Assembly (NCBI GenBank): GCA_030428945.1 | Contig: JAUIEC010000015.1 | Location: 1 to 64,000, forward strand | Source of the DNA: Phycisphaerae bacterium | GTDB taxonomy: Bacteria; Planctomycetota; Phycisphaerae; UBA1845; Fen-1342 | Direction of reading: 5' to 3' | DNA: 64,000 nucleotides | Shown here: positions 1-9,388 of the stretch, piece by piece | How positions within the stretch are numbered: position 1 is the first letter of the stretch | How the letters are laid out: every line of letters begins with the position of its first letter | Position numbers and translations under genes: made by a program | The notes under the pieces: generated by a model | What the model was told of the DNA's origin: nothing | Seen by the model: only the letters and a program-made list of their open reading frames with translations | The model's database searches: none

Positions 1-406
1 CAACCCGGATGATTCGGACGGTGACGGCGTGTGCGATTCGGTCGACATCTGTCCGGGCGGCGACGACAACGTCGACACGGACGGCGACGGCGTGCCGAAC
101 TTCTGCGACGCGTGTCCGGACGACAATCCGGATGACTCGGACGGCGACGGCGTGTGCGATTCGGTCGACATCTGTCCGGGTGGCGACGACAGCGTCGACT
201 CGGATGGTGACGGAATTCCGGACTTCTGCGAATGTCCGGGCGATGTCGACGGTGACGGCGACGTTGACCTGAGCGACCTGGCGGAACTGCTGGCGAACTT
301 CGGCGTCGGTGGGGCGGGCAACCCGGCCGACCTGAACGGGGACGGCACGGTTGACCTGAGCGACCTGGCGGAACTGCTGGCGGCGTTCGGGAGTACCTGT
401 TCCTGA
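1..406 (+). CDS. C-terminal part of a secreted calcium-repeat and dockerin-like protein (5' end outside window)
   Basis: Partial gene; the reading frame is open from base 2 and stops at TGA 404-406. What is visible is two and a half thrombospondin-type-3-like calcium repeats (DSDGDGVCDSVDICPGGDD style, paired cysteines) and then two dockerin-like loops, GDVDGDGDVDLSDLAELLANFG-like and DLNGDGTVDLSDLAELLAAFG-like, ending in a cysteine. Such loops bind calcium as half EF-hands. At least five other proteins in this window end in the same way. The protein is probably extracellular or on the cell surface, but the catalytic or binding part lies upstream and cannot be seen. An intrinsic terminator follows at 471-513. 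Confidence 0.85.
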   Translation, partial: NPDDSDGDGVCDSVDICPGGDDNVDTDGDGVPNFCDACPDDNPDDSDGDGVCDSVDICPGGDDSVDSDGDGIPDFCECPGDVDGDGDVDLSDLAELLANFGVGGAGNPADLNGDGTVDLSDLAELLAAFGSTCS

Positions 407-470
407 TCGACAGCTTGAGAGTGGTTGTCCTGTCGCGTGTACAGTGAGGGAGCGACGGGACGACATTCGG

Positions 471-513
471 CAGGGGCGGAGCGGCGGTTGTCGCTTCGCC
501 CCCTGTTCTTTTC
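471..513 (+). terminator. Intrinsic terminator of the dockerin protein gene
   Basis: Stem 471-483 (CAGGGGCGGAGCG) pairs with 492-505 (CGCTTCGCCCCCTG), 13 pairs with one bulged C and an 8-nt loop. TTCTTTTC follows at 506-513. It lies 65 bases after the stop codon at 406. Confidence 0.75.
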
Positions 514-570
514 GGGGGCGTGGGGCGGCGGCGGACACCTCTCGCGGAGACCCGGTCGCAGGCAGCGATG

Positions 571-719
571 GTAGGGTGCGTCATCGACGCGGCGGACCGC
601 GCTGCCATCGGGCGCGGCGGTCGCAGGCGTCGATGCCGCACCGTTTGGCGGTTCCATTGTCCGGTTGAATTCACTCGCTCTGAGAAGACACTGCTCAAGA
701 GACTCAAGAGCAGTGGCAC
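571..719 (+). repeat. Dispersed inverted-repeat element, copy 1
   Basis: Begins GTAGGGTGCGTCATCGACGC and has the opposite arm GCGTCGATGCCGCACC at 627-642. A second hairpin follows: CACTGCTC (689-696), loop 697-707, GAGCAGTG (708-715), then GGCAC. Copies with the same order and spacing occur at 25897 and 27887, and reversed first arms at 15430 and 15687. No protein is credible here. Confidence 0.8.
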
Positions 720-968
720 CAGGAGCAGTGGTGGGGGAGTGCGCAAGGTGGTCGGCGCGGCGCACTTCGGTGGCCGCGCCGACCTGCCGGCGGCTTCCGT
801 GCCAACGGACGCTTGTGCGTTGGCCGTCGATTCGCTGTTGGCTACCCGTGGCGTTCAGGCCGAGTTCCACCCGCTGCGGTGGGGGCCGGAACCGACGTGC
901 CTGGCATCCGCGGCGGCATCCTGGCCGCCCGAAGAGAGGATCACGCGTTGGGGGTTGTGATCCGTCGA

Positions 969-999
969 GGCAAAAAAAGTGCGGCGCGAGGCGCCGCAG
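969..999 (-). terminator. Minus-strand intrinsic terminator
   Basis: Read on the minus strand, TGCGGCGC, loop CTC and GCGCCGCA form an 8-bp GC-rich stem (980-998), followed by CTTTTTTTG. The seven T residues correspond to the A run at 972-978. Its direction shows that something is transcribed leftward through 1000-2000, where no minus-strand protein gene is evident. Confidence 0.8.
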
Positions 1000-2041
1000 G
1001 AGCGATGGTGCCCTTCAGAGTATTCGGGAAGGCCTCTCGAACACGCCCGTTGCCGTTCGCGCTCGTCCTCGTCCGGGATTGGCTGCTCGTTCAGAGTATC
1101 AGGCACACGGCGGTATCGTCGTACTGGTTGGGCGATCCCACTTTGCCGTTGGCCGCTTCGCCCGGCTGTGTGGTTTTCCCGACCGCGTGCTGCCCCGGTC
1201 CGTGATCACAGGACCGGTGCGATCCTCTCTTCGAGTTTCGCCTCCCACTCGAGTTTTTCCTGGCACAACCCTGAGCCGCGCTGCCGCAGCAGCCCAGCCC
1301 CTCTCATGGGCTTCGGTCACCCTTCAGCACATGCCAGACACCGAGGTCCACCTGCCGCGCCGGGTGCCGCCCGACGCTACGTTCCGCCCGCAGGGTTTGG
1401 CTACCCTCTCGACGGTTTCCTCCCTCGGGGCCCTGGTCGGCTCTGTTTCGCGCCGACAGCGCTCCTGGGCTTCGCCCTTCGAAGTGTCACTCCCCGCGAG
1501 GCGCCGGCGCTGTTCCCAGCACCACTGACCCACCTGCCGTTTCTCCCGAGCACTACACGGTCGGATCGTCGAAGATCGACCGCCGTCACGCCGGGCCGCG
1601 ACTCCTGGGCTTTGTTCCTCGCGAGGCCCCCGACAGCGACGGCGCCTTTCGGCAACCAGCCAGCAGCCGGGAACTCCCGTGGGCTTTTCCCCTTCCAGGG
1701 TACTCCCGGACGCCGCCTTCGCCCCGAAGGGCATCCTCTCGCGTGCTTTCGACCCGCATACGAATAAACGGTTCGCGGCACCTCAGAGTTTCAATCAGCA
1801 GCGTCCTGACCGAATCCGGAAGCCATGGGCACGGGTTCCGGACCCGGCAACCCTCTTAGGGTTCCCGCACCAGTACAGTCCGATCCGTTCGAATCCGACG
1901 GGCCAACCGGGCTATGGGTTCACCGCACACCGCGTCGCACATCGCTGCCGACCGACCGGCGATTCTTGGCGGCCCATCGCATCCTGCTAACGCCGGATGG
2001 GACTGCCTTCGGTGCATCGCACCTGCGACTCTCACGTCGCA
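969..2041 (-). ncRNA. Candidate long structured RNA, about 1.07 kb, family not recognised
   Basis: No reading frame here looks like a protein: all are Arg/Pro/Ser-rich and overlap on both strands. On the minus strand the stretch is bracketed by a promoter-like pair (2048-2075) and a strong intrinsic terminator (969-999). Local hairpins visible within it include AACCCTAAGAGGGTT (1850-1864), GGTCC/GGACC around 1200-1220, and CTTCG/CGAAG arms with GCC/GGC extensions around 1715-1735. A short word, GAAGCCCAGGAG or a close variant in the minus-strand sense, recurs at about 1301, 1462, 1602 and 1674. I compared it by eye with RNase P RNA, tmRNA and group II intron domain V and saw none of their signatures. 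That this is a functional RNA is inference. A decayed gene or a structured repeat is the alternative. Confidence 0.45.
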
Positions 2042-2047
2042 CTTAGA

Positions 2048-2075
2048 AACATAACACGCAAAAACCCGCCGGCAA
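2048..2075 (-). promoter_or_regulatory. Candidate promoter of the long RNA
   Basis: On the minus strand TTGCCG (2070-2075) is followed, after 16 bases, by TATGTT (2048-2053); each box matches 4 of 6 consensus bases. Transcription would start near 2041, at the edge of the hairpin-rich stretch. Confidence 0.4.
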
Positions 2076-2228
2076 CAGCGACTTTCTGGTGACAGTCTGT
2101 CAGGTTCCGGTTAGCGCCACCGGCCACGCGTTAACCCTTTGCAGATGTTCACAATCGCAGCGACCCGCGATGCGCAAATTCTCCCCAAAAAGACGGGGAA
2201 AAATGGTTTTTGACAGCCGGCGGAAAAG

Positions 2229-2572
2229 GGAGCGAGGGAGCTGGAAAAGGGAGGGAGGGAGCTGGAAAAGGGAGCGAGGGAGCCAGGGAGCCAGGGAGCC
2301 AGGGAGCGAGGGAGACGCGGGTGTTGCCCTTGCTTCACCTTCGGAACCGCTTGGGCGGGCGGGGTTCCTGCCTTCGCACGGAACGACGGCGCAGCGGGGA
2401 CAGGGAACAGGACAGACCAGGTGACTGGTAATCGGAACAGACGAAGGGAGCGGGAAACAGCGATTGGATCAGCAGGCAGACGAAGGCAACAGGAAACCCG
2501 CGGCCGCAACCTCGCGGGCATTTGGCAGCCTCTGCCCTTGCTCCCTCGCTCCCTGGCTCCCTCGCTCCCTCC
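2229..2572. repeat. GGGAGCSA word arrays in opposite orientation
   Basis: A plus-sense array of GGGAGC(G/C)A and GGGAGCTGGAAAA words covers 2229-2313. The reverse-complement array (CTCGCTCCCTGGCTCC style) covers 2536-2572, ending just before the stop codon of the PhoH-family gene. Between them is AT-poorer filler with no clear gene. Similar arrays occur at 5068, 6183, 25782, 26117, 27789 and 34035, always between genes. Confidence 0.75.
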
Positions 2573-2575
2573 GCC

Positions 2576-3877
2576 TCAGAGCAGATTCGCGGCCAGTTCG
2601 GCCAGGGGGCTGCGTTCGCCCTTGCGGTGCTGGACGTGGGCGGCGATCGGTTCGTTTCGGAAGCGGTTCACAAGGTAGGTGAAGCCGTTGCTGTCGGTGT
2701 CGACGTAGGGGTTGTCGATCTGCTGCGGGTCGCCGGTCAGCACGATCTTCGAGCCCTCGCCGATCCGCGTGATGACCGTCTTGACCTCCAGCGGTGTCAG
2801 GTTCTGGGCCTCATCGATCACCACGAAGTGGTTCGAGATGCTCCGCCCCCGGATATAGGTCAGCGGCTGGATCTCGATGATCCCCTGGCGGATCAGCGCC
2901 CCGGCGTCCTTGTGGTTGCGGTGCGGGCCGCCCGTGTCGAACAGGTGCTCGACCGTGTCCGTGATCGGTTTCATCCACGGGTCCAGCTTCTGGCCGATGT
3001 CGCCCGGCAGGTAACCCAGGTCGCGGCCCAGCGGCACCACCGGCCGGCAGATCAGCAGGCTCCGGTACCGCTTCAGCTTGAGCGTCTGGTGCATCGCGGC
3101 TGCGATCGCCAGCAGCGTCTTGCCGGTCCCCGCCTTGCCCATCAGCGTGACAAGCTGGATTGATTCGTCCAGCAGGGCGTCGGCCGCGAAGTACTGCTCC
3201 TTGTTGCGGGGCTTGACGCCCCACAGCTTGCCGTCGGGGGCGATCAGCGGGCGGAGGGCCCGTCCGCTCGGATCGACGCGGGCCAGGGCCGAGCCGCGCT
3301 CGCCCTCGGGTGGCCGCAGCAGGACGTACTCGTTGGGGATCAGGTTGTCGCCGCTGGCCGGAAGCTCCTCGTCCTGCTCGAAGCGGCGGAACTCGTCCAG
3401 CGGTATGGTCAGGTCGATGTTGCCGGGGTACAGCGTGGCAAGCTGGACGCGGTCGTTCTCGTAGTCCTCGGCCCGGAAGCCGGCCGCGTCGGCCCGGATG
3501 CGCAGGTTGATGTCCTTGGTGACGATGATGACGGGGGTTTCGGGTGCCCGGCCCTGGACGCGTTCGGCGGTGCGGAGGATTTCCAGGTCGGCGTGTCCGT
3601 TCTGGCCGCCGAAGGGGCGGTCATCGGGGCAGTCGACGATCAGCGAGCCGCCGTGGTCGAGGGGGACGCCTTCGCGCAGGTTGTTCTCGGCCCGGAGGCT
3701 GTCGAGCAGGCGGACGACATGGCGGGCGTTGTATCCGCGGTCGGTGCGTTCTTTCTTGAAGCGGTCGATTTCGCAGATGACATCGATCGGGATGATGACG
3801 GTATTGTCGGCGAACTGGAAGATCGACTGCGGGTCGTGCAGCAGGATGTTCGCGTCGAGGATGTAGTGCTTTCGCAT
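2576..3877 (-). CDS. PhoH-family protein: PIN domain plus PhoH NTPase
   Basis: 433 residues, the normal length of the PIN-PhoH (PhoH2/YlaK-like) family, thought to combine RNA cleavage with NTP-driven helicase activity in the cytoplasm. The N-terminal PIN domain starts with LDANILLHDP and has acidic ICEID further on. The C-terminal PhoH domain has Walker A GKAGTGKT (about 247-254), Walker B VVIDEAQN (about 353-360) and TGDPQQID. The start is the ATG at 3875-3877, directly before YILDANILL, the conserved family beginning. A TATAGT box ends only 10 bases upstream, so the message may have almost no leader. It diverges from the MoxR gene. Confidence 0.93.
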   Translation of the reverse strand: MRKHYILDANILLHDPQSIFQFADNTVIIPIDVICEIDRFKKERTDRGYNARHVVRLLDSLRAENNLREGVPLDHGGSLIVDCPDDRPFGGQNGHADLEILRTAERVQGRAPETPVIIVTKDINLRIRADAAGFRAEDYENDRVQLATLYPGNIDLTIPLDEFRRFEQDEELPASGDNLIPNEYVLLRPPEGERGSALARVDPSGRALRPLIAPDGKLWGVKPRNKEQYFAADALLDESIQLVTLMGKAGTGKTLLAIAAAMHQTLKLKRYRSLLICRPVVPLGRDLGYLPGDIGQKLDPWMKPITDTVEHLFDTGGPHRNHKDAGALIRQGIIEIQPLTYIRGRSISNHFVVIDEAQNLTPLEVKTVITRIGEGSKIVLTGDPQQIDNPYVDTDSNGFTYLVNRFRNEPIAAHVQHRKGERSPLAELAANLL

Positions 3878-3886
3878 GGCGCTGGC

Positions 3887-3914
3887 ACTATAGCGGACCG
3901 CGGGCGGGCGACAA
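3887..3914 (-). promoter_or_regulatory. Promoter of the PhoH-family gene, possibly leaderless
   Basis: On the minus strand TTGTCG (3909-3914), a 16-base spacer, then TATAGT (3887-3892, 5 of 6). The expected start point, near 3880, is only about 3 bases before the ATG. Confidence 0.5.
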
Positions 3915-3992
3915 ACCGGACGCGATCGGGCCGGCGCTTTTTGACAGTGGCGCCGAGGTTCGGGCGTCTATCTGCGGGCGGCGCGGCCGCGA

Positions 3993-4020
3993 TTGCAACT
4001 TTCCCGCAAGGCATTATCTT
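3993..4020 (+). promoter_or_regulatory. Possible promoter of the MoxR gene
   Basis: TTGCAA (3993-3998), 16 bases, TATCTT (4015-4020), each 4 of 6 to consensus, about 50 bases before the ATG at 4072. A better -35-like TTGACA at 3941-3946 has no -10 at acceptable distance. Confidence 0.35.
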
Positions 4021-4071
4021 GCAGGCGGTTGAGGGACAGCCAGACGATTCGGGACGGAGACGTAGCCGGCG

Positions 4072-5067
<996 letters not shown>

Positions 5068-5222
5068 GGGAGCGAGGGAGCCAGGGAGCGAGGGAGCAAG
5101 GGGAGGGGATTCCCTCCTCAGCATGAACCGCGGGGGCGCTCGCGCACTGCCCGCTTGCCCACTGCTTGCTTGCCCACTTGGTCACTTGCGGACTTGGTTG
5201 TTTGCTACTTGCTCACTCTCTG
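5068..5222. repeat. Mosaic of GGGAGCSA and ACTTGCTCAC-type words
   Basis: Plus-sense GGGAGC(G/C)AGGGAGC words (5068-5107) are followed by about 70 bases of CACTTGCTTGCC-like words (5150-5222), the reverse complement of the AAGCAAGTGACC words at 6030 and 7027. Nothing else is seen between the MoxR and methyltransferase genes. Confidence 0.7.
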
Positions 5223-5238
5223 GTGACCGAGTTCGACG

Positions 5239-6000
5239 ATGATTGACCCTGGGGCGTATGCGATTGCGTTCGGGTGGGATCCGGCTGGTGAGATCCATCG
5301 GCTGGTCGGGTTGTGTGCGTCACCGCCGCGGCGGGTGCTTGAACTGGGCTGTGGGACCGGGCGGTTGCTGGGGGCGTTCGCGGCCCGCGGTGTGGCCGGG
5401 GTCGGGATCGAACTGTCGCGGGCGATGGTGGACTATGCCCGCGGGCAACTTCCGGACGGCGTGGAGGTTCACCTGGGCGACATGTCGCGCTGCCCGCTGC
5501 CGGGCTCGTTCGACCTGGTGTACGCCTCGGCCAACACGCTGCGGCACCTGGTCGAGGATGACGACCTGCGGCGCCTGCTGCGCCGCGTGGCGGACTGGAT
5601 CCGGCCGGACGGGACCTTCGTGGTCGATCTGGAACTCGGACGAGCCCACTTCGACAGCGAGATTGGCCGGGCCAACACCTGGACGAATTCGCGGGACGGT
5701 GTCGAGGTCCGGGCCACCTGGCGGGTCGTCGCCATCGAGGGTGGCCGGGCGATCACCGAACTGCTGCTCGAGACGCGAAGAGGCGGCACGTGGGACCCGG
5801 TCTCGACGCGGTTCCCGCTGCGTTGCGACGATGCGGCAACGTTCCTCGATCATGCCGAAGCATGCGGACTGACGCTGCGCGGCGGCGGCATCCTGCGCGA
5901 ACCGGAACTGCTCGACCGACCAGGCCCGCAACTGGAAGGGCGGTGTGTTCTCGCGATGGAAGCAAGCCGTGCGAACCAGCAGGGCAGTCCGCGACCGTAA
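5239..6000 (+). CDS. Class I SAM-dependent methyltransferase
   Basis: 253 residues with a Rossmann-type methyltransferase fold. Motif I is VLELGCGTG (about 33-41), motif II VGIELS with the acidic residue that holds the SAM ribose, then the motif IV region FDLVYASANTLRHL and VDLELGRAHF. The substrate cannot be told; this layout is shared by small-molecule and lipid methyltransferases. The start ATG at 5239 gives MIDPGAYAIAF, placing motif I at the usual distance. It is flanked on both sides by repeat arrays, so it appears to be transcribed alone. Cytoplasmic. Confidence 0.88.
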   Translation: MIDPGAYAIAFGWDPAGEIHRLVGLCASPPRRVLELGCGTGRLLGAFAARGVAGVGIELSRAMVDYARGQLPDGVEVHLGDMSRCPLPGSFDLVYASANTLRHLVEDDDLRRLLRRVADWIRPDGTFVVDLELGRAHFDSEIGRANTWTNSRDGVEVRATWRVVAIEGGRAITELLLETRRGGTWDPVSTRFPLRCDDAATFLDHAEACGLTLRGGGILREPELLDRPGPQLEGRCVLAMEASRANQQGSPRP

Positions 6001-6003
6001 CAG

Positions 6004-6220
6004 AGGCTTTTGCGTCAGAACGCAAGACTCTGAGTAAGCAAGTAAGCACGTGACCAGGTAACAAGTTGCTCGTGAGGGACTGTTTCTCCAACACCTTGCT
6101 CACCTGGTCGTTTGCTGACTTGCTCACAGGCGATTGGTGCAATCGCCTGCAAAACGGTGGGGCACCCATCGGTTCCGGGTTCTCCTCTCGCTCCCTGGCT
6201 CCCTTGCGCCCTCGCTCCCT
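6004..6220. repeat. Hairpin-forming AAGCAAGT mosaic and reversed GGGAGCSA array
   Basis: 6004-6035 (AGGCTTTTGCGTCAGAACGC then a CTCTG arm) is closely related to 15528-15562. It is followed by AAGCAAGTAAGCACGTGACCAGG words. The reverse complement of those words appears at 6097-6125 (CTTGCTCACCTGGTCG), so 6030-6125 can fold on itself. A reversed GGGAGCSA array occupies 6183-6220 and runs into a TATACT box (6223-6228) that may serve the next gene. Confidence 0.7.
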
Positions 6221-6266
6221 GATATACTCTCGGCCAAGGATCCGAGCGCGCAGGGAGGTGCGATCC

Positions 6267-7022
6267 ATGCTGTATGCCGCGACGACGTTCTGGTTGCTGG
6301 TGATCGTGTTCGCCGCCTGGGGGGTGCACGCGCTGTGGAGTCAGCTTGTTCGGCCGAAGGCGGTCAACGCGCTGCTGCTGCCCGGAACATTGGTGGCGCA
6401 ACTGGGGCATGTGCTCGGCATCCTCGTGACCGGCAGTTCGGTCCGGAACACCAGCCTGATGGGTGACAACGAGACCGGCGAGCCCGAGACCGAAACGCCC
6501 GAGACCTCGCGCCTGCCGGTGGTCGGCGCCGTCGTGATCGGGATGCTGCCGCTGGTAGCCTGCGGCGCGGCGCTGTATGCGGCCGCGCGACTGTGGGGGG
6601 CGGCCGTGCTGAGCGGTCTGACCCCGCACGAGGTGGCGGTGGCCCGCGCCCTGCCGACTTCGGTGGGCGAGGCCTGGGGCCTGCTGCATGCGACCATCGA
6701 CGTGATGGCCAACCTGCTGGAGGCGATCCTGCAGAGCGACCTGCGGCAGTGGCAGACCGGGCTGTTCCTGTACCTGGCGATCTGCCTGACCGTGCGGATG
6801 ACGCCGTTCGAAGGAAACCGGCGCGGGGCGCTGATCGCGATCCTGCTGGCCGGAGCGCTGATCGCCGGGCTGGGACTGGCCTGGTCGGGACTGGAACCGC
6901 TGCTGGACCAGGCCTGGCCGCTGCTGAGTTTCGCCGTCGGGATGGTGCTGTTCCTGCTGCTGTTCTCGCTGGTCGTCCGCGGCCTGGTCGGGTTCGTGCG
7001 GATCATCGCCAAGGGCACCTGA
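6267..7022 (+). CDS. Integral membrane protein of unknown function
   Basis: 251 residues, with about five or six hydrophobic segments: LYAATTFWLLVIVFAAWGV at the N-terminus, VVGAVVIGMLPLVACGAAL, TGLFLYLAICLTV, GALIAILLAGALIAGLGL and VGMVLFLLLFSLVV. I start it at ATG 6267, which has a good GGGAGG ribosome site 7 bases upstream; the frame is open further 5', but that part is repeat sequence. An acidic stretch (GDNETGEPETETPETS) lies in a loop. After the first helix, PGTLVAQLGHVLGILVTG resembles the zinc helix of M50-like membrane proteases with the first His and Glu lost. No function is assigned. Repeat arrays lie on both sides. Confidence 0.75.
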   Translation: MLYAATTFWLLVIVFAAWGVHALWSQLVRPKAVNALLLPGTLVAQLGHVLGILVTGSSVRNTSLMGDNETGEPETETPETSRLPVVGAVVIGMLPLVACGAALYAAARLWGAAVLSGLTPHEVAVARALPTSVGEAWGLLHATIDVMANLLEAILQSDLRQWQTGLFLYLAICLTVRMTPFEGNRRGALIAILLAGALIAGLGLAWSGLEPLLDQAWPLLSFAVGMVLFLLLFSLVVRGLVGFVRIIAKGT

Positions 7023-7026
7023 CCGA

Positions 7027-7105
7027 AGTAAGCAAGTGACCAGGTGAGCAAGTAGGCAAGTGACAGTCAGCAAGTAGCACGTAACCATCTAAGCAAGTCG
7101 GGGGC
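7027..7105 (+). repeat. AAGCAAGT/GTGACCAGG word array
   Basis: A degenerate tandem of AAGCAAGTGACC, GAGCAAGTAGGC and AAGTAGCACGTAACC words directly after the stop codon at 7022. It is the same word family as at 6030, 15555 and 25710. Confidence 0.65.
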
Positions 7106-7194
7106 AGCGAGTGAAAGGGCAGGCGGTGGCGAGGAAAGCGGGCTTGTCGCGCTGGCACGGTTTCTCCCCTTCACGCAGGCGCGCGGAGAGTTGC

Positions 7195-9345
7195 ATGCCG
7201 TTTCTGTTTTCGTCCGCCGCGCGTCGTGTGGCGGTGAGTCTTGTTGGTACCGGGCTTTGCCTGCTGGCCGGCTGTCCGCAGCCGACGCCCGCGCTGCCCG
7301 CTGACGACACGCCCGCGGCCACGCTTTCGATCGGAACGTTCGACACCACGCTGAGCCCGACCGGGCTGAACCTGTTCCGCGTGCTCGGGCCGGCGGAACT
7401 GGCCCTCGAGGTGACCGTCACGCCGGCCGTCGAGAGCGTCCTCGGACTGGGCTTCGCCGAAGCACCCGACGGCGCGACGCTGTTCAGCACGCCGGGGGGA
7501 TCCGCCGCCAGCGACGACGCGGCCCTGGCGGTGATGCCGACCGACGAGGATCTTGGAACGGGCCTGCGTTTCCTGGGGACCACCGACGAGGCCGGGTTCT
7601 GGCGCCTGTCGCTGGAAGCCGAGCCGACCGGTGCGATCCGGACGGTGCAGGCGGAAATCGATGCCCTCAGCTCGATCGGCCAGTTCGGAGTGCTGCTCTG
7701 GAACCTCTCGGGGCAGCCCTCGTCCGGGCCGCTGTTCGATTTCGTGGCCGGCCAGGTTCCGTCGCTGCCGCTGCTGGACGAGCGGATTCCCGCGGTCGTG
7801 ACGGTTGCGCTGCGCGATCCGAGTGCGGGCGGCGGCGGTGGCGACAGCGACATCACGCCGGCGCCGACTTCGATCGCGCTCGCGGAGATCGTCCGCACCG
7901 GCGATCCCGTGCCGGGCCAGGCCGGGGCGACCTTCACGTACTTCGGCAACCCGATCATCGACGACGACGAGCGGGTCGCGTTCTTCGCAGGCTACACGGG
8001 CGGCACGGGCGGCAACGGCCTGTACGTCTTCGCCGACGGTTCCCTGCAGCGGGTGATCGACGACAGCCCCGGCGGGATCGCGGTGCCGGGCGGGGCGGCC
8101 GGCGATGCGTTCGGCGGGTTCACGGTCGGGTGGGACGGCGGCGCCCCGACGATGTCCTGGGGCCCGGACGGGCGGTTGATCTTCGTCGCGCATCTGAACG
8201 ACTCGGGGCTGCCCAACGCGGTCTTTCGCTGGCGTGCGTCCGACGCGGACCTGCTGGCGCTGGTTCTGCCGGAGTCGTTCCGGGCGCTGTTCGCGAATGC
8301 CAGCGAGGACTTTCTGCCGGCGTTCTACTTCCCCGGGCTGAGCGACACCGGGGTCGTGCACTTCTCATCACGCTATTCGTTCTTCGACACGGACGGAGCC
8401 TTCGTGTTCTTCAACACGGGCCTGTTCACCACCAACGGCGTGCGGCTGCAGGTGGCCGTCGATCAGCAGTTGACGCCGACCGTTGCCGTACCGGGACGGA
8501 GCGGGGCGACCTTCACGGGCTTCGAGCAGTTGACCGCGCACAACACGGCCGGGACGGTGCTGCTGCAGGGCAGTTACCAGAACGGCACCGGTTCGCGCGG
8601 CGTCTATGCCTGGAACGGCAGCACCCTGACCCGGATCCTCGACAACGGCGGTGGCAGCCTGGCGGGCCTGCCGGCCGGAGCGGTGGTCGGTGACGCGTCG
8701 TCCTCGTTCGACGCGGTCGCGATCGGTGATCGCGGCCAGATCGCCGTGGCGGCCCCGTTGACGGTCGGGGGAACGACCGCGGACGAGGTGATCTACTTCG
8801 ACGGGACCGACTGGACGCGGCTGTCGGGTGAGAACGGCCGGCGGGCGGGCTTCCTGATGTCGGGCATCAACCGTCGCGGCGTGCTGGTCTACCGGGCCGG
8901 AGGAGATCCGCACATCGGTGACGGCAGCACGCGGACGCGGATCAGCGACGCGGTGCCGGGGCGCCTGCTGACGGCGGGCGTGACCTGGCCGGGCTTCGGG
9001 GCCGGGCTGAACAACCAGAACCGCTGCGTGCTGCGCTTCGAGCGGGCCAGCGGCGGGGCGGGCCTGCTGTACTGGAACGGCAGCACGCTGCTGGATGTGG
9101 CCGACCTCGAGATCGGCCAGCCGGAGGCCTGGGACGTGGTCTTTGCCGAGACGCAGCCGCTGCTGGACGACGACCTGCTGCGAGCCGGCACGGTCAAGGA
9201 CCGGCCCGAGCTTGATCGTCCGGGTCGGACCGGCATGCTGAGCGACGACGACGTGCTGGTCTTCCGGATCGGCGACCGCGGCGCGGACGACACCGAAGAC
9301 ACCGCCGACGACCTGCAGGCGATCTACATCGGCCGGGGCGAGTGA
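7195..9345 (+). CDS. Secreted lipoprotein with repeated beta-strand units (DUF7453/choice-of-anchor style)
   Basis: 716 residues from ATG 7195. The signal peptide ends in the lipobox LLAGC, so the mature protein should be lipid-anchored. After an N-terminal domain of about 200 residues come repeated units of the form GDPVPGQAGATFTYFGNPIIDDD followed by VAFFAGYTGG, with variants at later positions (VPGRSGATFTGFEQLTAHN, VPGRLLTAGVTWPGFG). This pattern is common in planctomycete and cyanobacterial exoproteins of unknown role and suggests a propeller or beta-repeat fold. The upstream in-frame ATG (7111) lies in repeat-like sequence and would hide the signal peptide. Convergent with the next gene. 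Confidence 0.8.
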   Translation: MPFLFSSAARRVAVSLVGTGLCLLAGCPQPTPALPADDTPAATLSIGTFDTTLSPTGLNLFRVLGPAELALEVTVTPAVESVLGLGFAEAPDGATLFSTPGGSAASDDAALAVMPTDEDLGTGLRFLGTTDEAGFWRLSLEAEPTGAIRTVQAEIDALSSIGQFGVLLWNLSGQPSSGPLFDFVAGQVPSLPLLDERIPAVVTVALRDPSAGGGGGDSDITPAPTSIALAEIVRTGDPVPGQAGATFTYFGNPIIDDDERVAFFAGYTGGTGGNGLYVFADGSLQRVIDDSPGGIAVPGGAAGDAFGGFTVGWDGGAPTMSWGPDGRLIFVAHLNDSGLPNAVFRWRASDADLLALVLPESFRALFANASEDFLPAFYFPGLSDTGVVHFSSRYSFFDTDGAFVFFNTGLFTTNGVRLQVAVDQQLTPTVAVPGRSGATFTGFEQLTAHNTAGTVLLQGSYQNGTGSRGVYAWNGSTLTRILDNGGGSLAGLPAGAVVGDASSSFDAVAIGDRGQIAVAAPLTVGGTTADEVIYFDGTDWTRLSGENGRRAGFLMSGINRRGVLVYRAGGDPHIGDGSTRTRISDAVPGRLLTAGVTWPGFGAGLNNQNRCVLRFERASGGAGLLYWNGSTLLDVADLEIGQPEAWDVVFAETQPLLDDDLLRAGTVKDRPELDRPGRTGMLSDDDVLVFRIGDRGADDTEDTADDLQAIYIGRGE

Positions 9346-9388
9346 TCGCGCCGAGGAAGCGCGACAGGACGCGGCCTGCGCCCGACCG

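Noticed and set aside
444..1990. Several overlapping open frames of 70-290 codons on both strands before the PhoH gene
   Set aside because: All are Arg/Pro/Ser-rich, overlap one another, lack ribosome sites and show no domain. The transcription signals point to an RNA on the minus strand instead.
969..2041. RNase P RNA, tmRNA or a group II intron as identity of the long non-coding stretch
   Set aside because: None of their fixed sequence blocks (RNase P P4 and ACAGAA region, tmRNA tRNA-like ends, intron domain V) could be found by eye on either strand.
3941..3972. TTGACA at 3941 as the MoxR promoter
   Set aside because: The only -10-like box (TCTATC) is 20 bases away, too far. The 3993-4020 pair is better spaced.
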